This document shows, in pieces, positions 58,415-64,000 of a DNA stretch of 64,000 bases. Origin of the DNA: Apilactobacillus xinyiensis (GTDB lineage Bacteria > Bacillota > Bacilli > Lactobacillales > Lactobacillaceae); the NCBI RefSeq assembly GCF_019656235.1, contig NZ_BPLL01000002.1:1-64000 (forward strand). The letters are read 5' to 3'. The notes beneath the pieces are model-generated. The model saw only the letters and a program-made list of their open reading frames with translations. It was not told the DNA's origin and did no database searches. Every line of letters starts with the position of its first letter. Position 1 is the stretch's first letter. Both the position numbers and the translations under genes were made by a program.

Positions 58415-58690
58415 TTAATATTCATCAGCCTTCTTGGAAGAAATATCAGCTTTTTCTTTCATAGAAAGTTGATTATAAATTTTTTTATACGAAGAAACAG
58501 TTACTTTGTTTACAAAATTAAATTTATTAATTGTATTCTTAACATTATCTAAGTTATCAGTGTTAACGTACATAATTACATAGTTACTATTTTTAGAAAC
58601 ATAGTAAACCATTCCATATTTGTATAAATTTTTAAACTTATTAATTGATTTAATAAAAACAATTAAACAACTTCTAGATTCAATATTCAA
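58415..58690 (-). CDS. ylbG: DUF2129 / YlbG family protein
   Basis: Small cytoplasmic protein of 91 residues, family role not established. It has the usual pattern: LIVFIKSINKFKNLYKYGMVYYVSK, then an ILYVN-type strand and a Lys-rich end. Start TTG with GGAG 10 nt upstream. In several relatives pyc lies between ftsW and this gene; it is absent here. Confidence 0.88.
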   Translation of the reverse strand: MNIESRSCLIVFIKSINKFKNLYKYGMVYYVSKNSNYVIMYVNTDNLDNVKNTINKFNFVNKVTVSSYKKIYNQLSMKEKADISSKKADEY

Positions 58691-58702
58691 AAAGAAATTC
58701 TC

Positions 58703-59860
58703 CTAACTTCTTTTACCTTGATTTGCACTTATAACAAGCGTTAATCCAATACAAAAACTTAAAGTTAACATACTGGAACCACCATAACTAATAAATGGAA
58801 ATGTAACCCCTGTAATAGGCATCATACCAGTTACTGCACCAGAATTAACAAAAGCTTGCATCGTTATATAAAAAGCAATTCCATAGCAAATTAATCTATC
58901 ATATATATATTCAGAACGAACACCGATTATTATCACTCGACATACCATGAAAGTCAGTAATATCAATATAAATGTAATCATAATTACTCCTAACTCCTCA
59001 GAAATAACCGACATAATAAAATCAGTATATGGTATTGGCAAATATCCATTTTTTTGAACACTATTGCCTAACCCTTTACCAAAAATTCCACCATTACTTA
59101 ATGCATAGTATGAGTTAATTAACTGATATCCTCCACCTTGTTGGTATTTAAATGGATCTACAAAAGATAATACACGGTCAGCTTGATATCCTGAAAACCA
59201 TTTATTTTTTATTAAAGGAATTAAAACAACATTAATAAAAAATAGAATAAATAAGATAAAAGAAACAAAATAGGTTACAGCTTTTTTCCAATTAATACCT
59301 GTACATAGAAGCATTACAAATATAATCATTGAATTAATGATACATCCACCTAAATCAGGTTGCATAAGAATTAAAAATAACATAAAAACTGATGAAATTA
59401 TTTTTTTTAAAAAAACATTCCACCAATTACCATTAATAATATTCATATCATTTTTTTCAGTGACGTGAGAAAATCTAATTATAAAATATACTTTAGCAAT
59501 TTCAGCTGGTTGAATATTAATAGGCCCTAGATTAATCCAACCTGCAGCACCATTAATTTTAGTTCCAAAAAACATTAAGTATAATAGAAAAATAGTAAGA
59601 ATAAAACCTAAAGCAGATACAAATCTCTTGCTCTTAACAATTTTATTATTACCACTCATTTCTACAAATATTATTATTATTCCAATAAAGAAATATAAAA
59701 ACTGCTTAAATAATATTGCTGATGAATTAACATTACTAGCAGTACTATAACTGGCTGAGTAAACCATAATAACTCCAATAAGTGAAAGAATTATATATGG
59801 TATGAATATATAGTAATCCAAATTTTTTAAATGGACTTTTAAAGTATTTAACTTTTTCAT
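58703..59860 (-). CDS. ftsW: FtsW/RodA/SpoVE family peptidoglycan glycosyltransferase
   Basis: Polytopic SEDS-family enzyme polymerising lipid II, about ten helices, 385 residues. The family motif GGSSML (near 358-363) with the preceding GVTFPFISYG is present, as is the LQPDLGG region near 170. The position between typA and ylbG is that of ftsW rather than rodA, but the family alone does not distinguish them. Confidence 0.93.
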   Translation of the reverse strand: MKKLNTLKVHLKNLDYYIFIPYIILSLIGVIMVYSASYSTASNVNSSAILFKQFLYFFIGIIIIFVEMSGNNKIVKSKRFVSALGFILTIFLLYLMFFGTKINGAAGWINLGPINIQPAEIAKVYFIIRFSHVTEKNDMNIINGNWWNVFLKKIISSVFMLFLILMQPDLGGCIINSMIIFVMLLCTGINWKKAVTYFVSFILFILFFINVVLIPLIKNKWFSGYQADRVLSFVDPFKYQQGGGYQLINSYYALSNGGIFGKGLGNSVQKNGYLPIPYTDFIMSVISEELGVIMITFILILLTFMVCRVIIIGVRSEYIYDRLICYGIAFYITMQAFVNSGAVTGMMPITGVTFPFISYGGSSMLTLSFCIGLTLVISANQGKRS

Positions 59861-59927
59861 ATTAATTCTTCCTAACCTATAATATATATAGGGTAATTAT
59901 AGCATATTTAATTTTAATCAATTCAAA

Positions 59928-59962
59928 TAAAAAAGAGTGAACAAAAAAATTCACTCTTTTTT
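59928..59962 (-). terminator. Terminator after typA
   Basis: Stem AAAAAAGAGTGAA with TTCACTCTTTTTT around a 7-nt loop and a T run on the minus strand. Confidence 0.9.
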
Positions 59963-59965
59963 ATT

Positions 59966-61804
59966 TTAGTTATTATGGCGTCTCTTCTTAGATTCTTTTT
60001 CACGTTGGTTTGTGTTAAGAATATCTTTTCTTAGACGAACATTTTCAGGTGTTACTTCACAAAGTTCATCTTCATTTAAGAATTCTAATGATTCTTCAAG
60101 TGTTAGATGTTGTGGTTCGTTAATCTTAGCAGTGTCATCAGAACCTGCAGCACGAACGTTAGTTTGTTTCTTACCTTTAGTGATATTTACTGAAATATCG
60201 TTGTCACGACTGTTTTTACCAACAATCATACCTTCATAAACTTCAGTACCAGGATCAATAAAGATAGTACCACGACTTTCAATTCCCATTGTTGCGTAAG
60301 TTGTACTCTTACCTTGGTTAATTGAAACTAATGCACCATTTCTACGACCTGGGTTCCAGTTTTTAACAACTGGCATGTATTTTTCGAAAGTATGGTTCAT
60401 AATACCATATCCACGAGTAAGTGATAAGAATTCTGCTGAGTAACCAATTAATCCACGAGAAGGTGCCAAGAAAGTCAAACGAGTTTGACCATTTCCAACA
60501 CTTTCCATGTTTTGCATGTTACCTTTTCGTTCAGATAATGTTTGAATGATTGAACCAGAATATTCATCTGGAGTATCAATTTGTACAGATTCAAATGGTT
60601 CACATTTTTGTCCATCAATTTCTCTAATAATAACTTGTGGACGTGATACTTGTAATTCGTATCCTTCACGACGTAAGTTTTCAATTAAGATAGATAGATG
60701 TAGTTCACCACGACCTGAAACCATCCAAGCACCTGGATCATCAGTATCTTCAACTCGTAGAGAAACATCAGTATGAAGTTCACGTTTTAGACGATCTTCC
60801 AATTGACGAGCAGTAACGAATTTACCTTCTTGTCCAGCAAATGGGGAAGTGTTAGTTCCAAATGTCATTTGTAAAGTAGGAGCATCAATTCTTAGAACTG
60901 GTAATGCTTCTTGAACTGAAGGATCAACAACAGTTTCACCAACATTAATATCTTCCATACCGGATACGGCTATTAAGTCACCTGCTTTAGCTTCTTGAAT
61001 GTCTAATTTTTTAAGACCAAAGAATCCCATAAGTTTAGTAACACGGAAGTTTTGTGTAGAACCATCAAGTTTCATAACAGTAACGTTATCTCCAACCTTT
61101 ATAGTTCCTCTAAAAATACGACCAATACCAATACGACCAACGAAGTCATCATAATCTAACATTGCAACTTGGAATTGTAATGGATCTTCAGAATTGTCAA
61201 TTGGTGATGGAATGTTGTTAACAATAGTATCAAAAACTGGTTTCATAGTATGTTCTTGAGATGCAACATCAGGATCATAACTTGAAGTACCATTCATAGC
61301 TGAAGTGTAAACAACTGGGAAATCTAGTTGTTCTTCATCGGCACCTAATTCGATAAATAAATCAAGAACTTCATCAACAACTTCACTAGGACGTGCACCA
61401 GGACGGTCCACTTTGTTAATAACAACAGCTGGAGTTAAGTGTTGTTCTAAAGCTTTTTTCAAAACAAAACGAGTTTGAGGCATTGTTCCTTCAAAAGCAT
61501 CAACTACTAGTAAAACACCATCAACCATTCGCATGATACGTTCTACTTCTCCACCAAAGTCAGCATGTCCAGGTGTGTCAAGAATGTTAATTTGTTTATC
61601 ACCATATCTAACGGCTGTATTTTTGGATAAAATAGTAATACCACGTTCACGTTCAATGTCATTTGTATCCATTGCACGATCTTCAATTTCAGTATGTTCA
61701 TCTAAAGTATCAGATTGTTTCATTAATTCATTAACCAAAGTAGTCTTACCGTGGTCAACGTGAGCAATAATGGCAATATTTTTAATATCGTCCCTTGTCT
61801 TCAA
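59966..61804 (-). CDS. typA: Translational GTPase TypA/BipA
   Basis: Ribosome-binding GTPase important at low temperature and under stress. 612 residues with G1 AHVDHGKTT near 15-23, G3 DTPGHADF, G4 NKVDRPGARP, and the BipA C-terminal domain. Start TTG after AAGGAA. It has a long leader and its own terminator. Confidence 0.97.
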   Translation of the reverse strand: MKTRDDIKNIAIIAHVDHGKTTLVNELMKQSDTLDEHTEIEDRAMDTNDIERERGITILSKNTAVRYGDKQINILDTPGHADFGGEVERIMRMVDGVLLVVDAFEGTMPQTRFVLKKALEQHLTPAVVINKVDRPGARPSEVVDEVLDLFIELGADEEQLDFPVVYTSAMNGTSSYDPDVASQEHTMKPVFDTIVNNIPSPIDNSEDPLQFQVAMLDYDDFVGRIGIGRIFRGTIKVGDNVTVMKLDGSTQNFRVTKLMGFFGLKKLDIQEAKAGDLIAVSGMEDINVGETVVDPSVQEALPVLRIDAPTLQMTFGTNTSPFAGQEGKFVTARQLEDRLKRELHTDVSLRVEDTDDPGAWMVSGRGELHLSILIENLRREGYELQVSRPQVIIREIDGQKCEPFESVQIDTPDEYSGSIIQTLSERKGNMQNMESVGNGQTRLTFLAPSRGLIGYSAEFLSLTRGYGIMNHTFEKYMPVVKNWNPGRRNGALVSINQGKSTTYATMGIESRGTIFIDPGTEVYEGMIVGKNSRDNDISVNITKGKKQTNVRAAGSDDTAKINEPQHLTLEESLEFLNEDELCEVTPENVRLRKDILNTNQREKESKKRRHNN

Positions 61805-62008
61805 AATATTTCCTTCCCTTCAAAATGCTTAATCGCATTATTTACATAATTCAGCAAATTTTAGTAACTAGGCACAAGTTACATAATCCAATTTTCTTTT
61901 TAATCATGACATATATCATTAATTAAAATTAAATAATATAATTTTCCGTGCTAATTAATCGCTACCAATACGCGTTAAATCATAGCATAGAAATATCTAA
62001 AACGTCAA
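61805..62008 (-). promoter_or_regulatory. typA promoter and long leader
   Basis: Minus-strand TTGACG (62003-62008), 18-bp spacer and TATGAT (61979-61984), giving a leader of about 170 nt. Within it is a small hairpin GTAACT/AGTTAC near 61864-61884. No known riboswitch is recognised. Confidence 0.65.
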
Positions 62009-62035
62009 TACTAAGCGAAATTATAACAAGTCTCA

Positions 62036-62314
62036 TTAGTTAATTTTTAAACGTTTTTTTGAAGTGTCCCCAATTAATTTATAAACTTTATATATATCGT
62101 ATCCAGATGTATCATAAAATTCTCGACATATTTGTTTTTGTTCCATTTTAGAGGGATTTATTTGTCTAAATAAATTATATTGATTTACAAATTCAGATAC
62201 ATCTACACCATTGTGTTTCTCGTAAGCATCTTCAGTTAAATTAAATAGTTTAATCATTTTTACCAATTCATCTTGAGACCAATCATCAATAATTGGATAA
62301 GCATAATTTTTCAC
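62036..62314 (-). CDS. UPF0223 family protein (YktA-like)
   Basis: Small all-helical protein of 92 residues, family without known function. Typical features: YPIIDDWSQDE near 5-15 and the Asp/Glu-rich helices ending in YKLIGDTSKKR. GTG start after AAGGAG. It is upstream of typA and divergent from def. Confidence 0.88.
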   Translation of the reverse strand: MKNYAYPIIDDWSQDELVKMIKLFNLTEDAYEKHNGVDVSEFVNQYNLFRQINPSKMEQKQICREFYDTSGYDIYKVYKLIGDTSKKRLKIN

Positions 62315-62438
62315 ATTATCACTCCTTAAAAGATTCTTTACAACTAGACATCATAAATATAAGTTTTATTATATAATTGTTATGATAGTTTATTAAGTGC
62401 AACTTTAAAGACAATATTTTATATGGGGGAATTTATAA

Positions 62439-62999
62439 ATGTTTTTAATGAAAGACATTGTCAGAGATGGCAATAAAGTATTGAGACAACAAGCCAAAAA
62501 AGTATCTTTTCCGCTTAGTGAAGAAGACAAACAGTTAGCAAAAGACTTAATGGAATATTTAAAAGTTAGCCAAGATCCAAAGCTATGTAAAAAATACAAT
62601 TTAAGAGCTGGAGTTGGCTTAGCTGCTCCTCAAGTTGGCGAATCAAAAATGATGGCATCAGTTCTAGTTCCTAACGATGAAGATGAAAGCAATCCTATTT
62701 TCAAAGACGTTATTATTAATCCTGTAATCCTATCTAATTCAGTTCAAAGAGCTGCTTTAACTGAAGGTGAAGGTTGTCTTTCGGTCGATAAGGATATACC
62801 TGGATTTGTACATCGTTCAGCTAGAATAACTTTAAAATATACTGATGTTAATGGTGAAGACCACAAAGTAAGACTTAAAAATTATCCTGCAATCGTATGT
62901 CAACATGAAATCGATCATTTACACGGTACTTTATTCTATGATCATATCGATTCAGATGACCCATTCTCTAAAAGAGATGACGATATTTTTATCGACTAA
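62439..62999 (+). CDS. def: Peptide deformylase
   Basis: Removes the N-formyl group from nascent proteins. 186 residues with motif 1 [10 protein letters not shown] near 59-68, motif 2 EGCLS near 110, and motif 3 HEIDH near 154. ATG follows GGGGG. Plus strand, convergent with the membrane protein gene at 63009. Confidence 0.96.
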   Translation: MFLMKDIVRDGNKVLRQQAKKVSFPLSEEDKQLAKDLMEYLKVSQDPKLCKKYNLRAGVGLAAPQVGESKMMASVLVPNDEDESNPIFKDVIINPVILSNSVQRAALTEGEGCLSVDKDIPGFVHRSARITLKYTDVNGEDHKVRLKNYPAIVCQHEIDHLHGTLFYDHIDSDDPFSKRDDDIFID

Positions 63000-63029
63000 A
63001 AAAGCTCCCTACTCTTTAGGAGCTTTTTT
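62998..63029. terminator. Bidirectional terminator between def and the gene at 63009
   Basis: Stem AAAAAAGCTCC (62998-63008) with GGAGCTTTTTT (63019-63029) around a 10-nt loop; T run on the plus strand and A/T-rich flanks on the other. It overlaps both stop codons. Confidence 0.88.
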
Positions 63030-63470
63030 TATTTTAGCTAAATCTTGCAAATACTCTAAAGTGGCTTCATTAGAGGTATAAGCAATATCTAGAAAAACCA
63101 TTTTATCTTTAACGTAAAAATCGCTTAAAACAAAGTTATAAGAATAGTCAGAGTTATGGTTAACAAAGTTAAAGCTATTTTTAATATTTTTTAATAACTC
63201 TTTCTGATTTAAACATTGACTATACTCAATGCAATATGAATAAACATACACACTTCTACCCCATACTTTAGAAGAGTTGTTAGTTGGAATAAATTTGAAT
63301 TCATTATTTTTTATATCGTGATTAACATGTTGTATAACTTTCATCAAAAATTCATCAGATAACTTACGATTTAAATTTTGTATGCGTACATATTTTCTGA
63401 AAATTAAATATCTATAAATTAAAAATAAAAATGTAATTAAAAAAATTGCTACGTATAATTTAATAATAAT
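63009..63470 (-). CDS. Unknown single-pass membrane protein, apparently with an ATT start
   Basis: I do not recognise this family. About 153 residues: an N-terminal membrane helix (VAIFLITFLFLIYRYLIF) followed by a basic cytoplasmic segment and a mixed domain with aromatic residues (VWGRSVYVYSY). The annotated-style ATG at 63506 would put the AAGGGGG site inside the coding region. GGGGG is 5 nt before three consecutive ATT codons (63462-63470), any of which could be the start. Convergent with def, divergent from rpoY. Confidence 0.72.
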   Translation of the reverse strand: MIIKLYVAIFLITFLFLIYRYLIFRKYVRIQNLNRKLSDEFLMKVIQHVNHDIKNNEFKFIPTNNSSKVWGRSVYVYSYCIEYSQCLNQKELLKNIKNSFNFVNHNSDYSYNFVLSDFYVKDKMVFLDIAYTSNEATLEYLQDLAKIKKAPKE

Positions 63471-63626
63471 AAATTCCCCCTTAATTAAGTATAAATTATC
63501 ATACATTTACCAGAGTTATCAGTGCTATACTTATAATATATTATATGATAAAATTTAAACAGAATGTTGTGTATAAAACAGCAATTGTACGGTTTTAAAA
63601 AGCTTACAAAAGGAGAATTAATTAAT

Positions 63627-63842
63627 ATGATTTTTAAAGTACTATATCAAGAAAATAAAAAATCTAACCCTAAAAGAGAGTTTACTAAATCAATGTATTT
63701 AGACTGTGACACTGAAGTAGAAGCTAGATACTTAGTTGAACAAAATACTGATCACAATATCGAATTCATTGAACCCTTAGAAGGTAACCATTTAGATTAC
63801 GAAAAGAAAAATCCAGATTTTAAAATTACGGAGTTTAAATAA
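63627..63842 (+). CDS. rpoY: RNA polymerase epsilon subunit RpoY
   Basis: Small auxiliary RNA polymerase subunit of Firmicutes (DUF1447). 71 residues, beginning [20 protein letters not shown], with the central [13 protein letters not shown] segment. ATG follows AAGGAG; upstream in-frame codons to 63564 lie in the leader. It is 2 nt before rnjA, the conserved rpoY-rnjA pair. Confidence 0.95.
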   Translation: MIFKVLYQENKKSNPKREFTKSMYLDCDTEVEARYLVEQNTDHNIEFIEPLEGNHLDYEKKNPDFKITEFK

Positions 63843-63844
63843 TT

Positions 63845-64000
63845 ATGAAAAAACTAAACGTCAAAAATAACGAAACCGCTATTTATGGCGTTGGTGGACT
63901 TGGCGAAATTGGTAAAAATACCTATGGTGTACAATTTCAAGATGAAATCATTTTAATTGATGCTGGAATCAAGTTCCCTGAAGATGAACTATTGGGAGTA
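63845..64000 (+). CDS. rnjA: Ribonuclease J1 (partial, runs off the window)
   Basis: Only the first 52 codons are in the window. They include the J1-type [15 protein letters not shown] strand and [14 protein letters not shown], characteristic of the first beta-lactamase strands. With rnjB, the genome has both J paralogues. The catalytic motif lies beyond the window. Confidence 0.93.
   Translation, partial: MKKLNVKNNETAIYGVGGLGEIGKNTYGVQFQDEIILIDAGIKFPEDELLGV

Noticed and set aside
62315-62438. A firm promoter for def
   Set aside because: Several TATAAT-like stretches exist but none has a convincing -35 at 16-18 bp.
1-64000. Mobile elements, prophage, CRISPR, defence or toxin-antitoxin systems
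   Set aside because: No transposase, integrase, direct-repeat array, or paired small toxin/antitoxin genes were seen; gene order is that of a conserved core.

Overview
The window is ordinary chromosomal core from a strongly AT-rich member of the Lactobacillaceae. The gene order supports this: alaS-ireB-ruvX-yrzB, mutS-mutL-ruvA-ruvB-yajC, recA-pgsA-rodZ-ymfH-ymfF, mreBCD-minCD, valS-folC, clpX-engB, tig, tuf, rnjB-rpsO, rpsT/holA-comEC-comEB-comEA and def-rpoY-rnjA. T-box leaders, CIRCE and a LexA box are typical Firmicutes regulation. I cannot name the genus. I see no phage, insertion sequence, CRISPR array or defence island. Nearly everything is on the minus strand. The exceptions are a 48-codon gene at 42.8 kb, rpsT, def, rpoY and the start of rnjA.

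Layout. 0-6.4 kb: yrzB, ruvX, ireB, alaS with an Ala T-box, then cshB and nrnA. 6.5-13.9 kb: yajC, ruvB, ruvA, mutL, mutS and ymdB (secretion helper, recombination, mismatch repair). 14-19 kb: rny, recA (with LexA box), a short pncC, pgsA and rodZ. 19-24.2 kb: a pair of M16 peptidases and an amino-acid ABC importer under an unusual T-box leader. 24.2-29.6 kb: minD, minC, mreD, mreC, mreB and folC (cell shape and division). 29.6-35.6 kb: valS with a Val T-box, tpx, clpL with CIRCE, and tRNA-Ser. 35.6-43.8 kb: apt, recJ, rnz, obg, uvrC, a small plus-strand gene, a MazG protein and engB. 43.9-51.3 kb: clpX, tig, tuf, an unknown gene, rnjB and rpsO. 51.4-56.3 kb: rpsT, holA and the competence genes comEC, comEB and comEA. 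56.3-64 kb: sepM, coaD, rsmD, ylbG, ftsW, typA, a UPF0223 gene, def, an unknown membrane protein, rpoY and rnjA.

How the genes work together. RNA turnover is well represented (RNase Y, J1, J2, Z, a DEAD-box helicase, NrnA). So are DNA repair and recombination (MutSL, RuvAB, RuvX, RecA, RecJ, UvrC), envelope morphogenesis (MreBCD, MinCD, RodZ, FtsW, PgsA) and protein quality control (ClpX, ClpL, trigger factor, SepM).

The points most worth a second look are not a new system but irregularities in core genes. (1) RNase Y keeps its membrane anchor, coiled coil and KH domain, but several metal-ligand positions of its HD active site are replaced. (2) At least three genes (holA, sepM, and the membrane protein at 63 kb), and probably comEC, appear to start at ATT codons, in a genome that also uses TTG freely. 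(3) The ABC importer leader has one specifier domain followed by two complete T-box/terminator modules. (4) A complete 48-codon gene with its own promoter, ribosome site and terminator sits divergent from uvrC.
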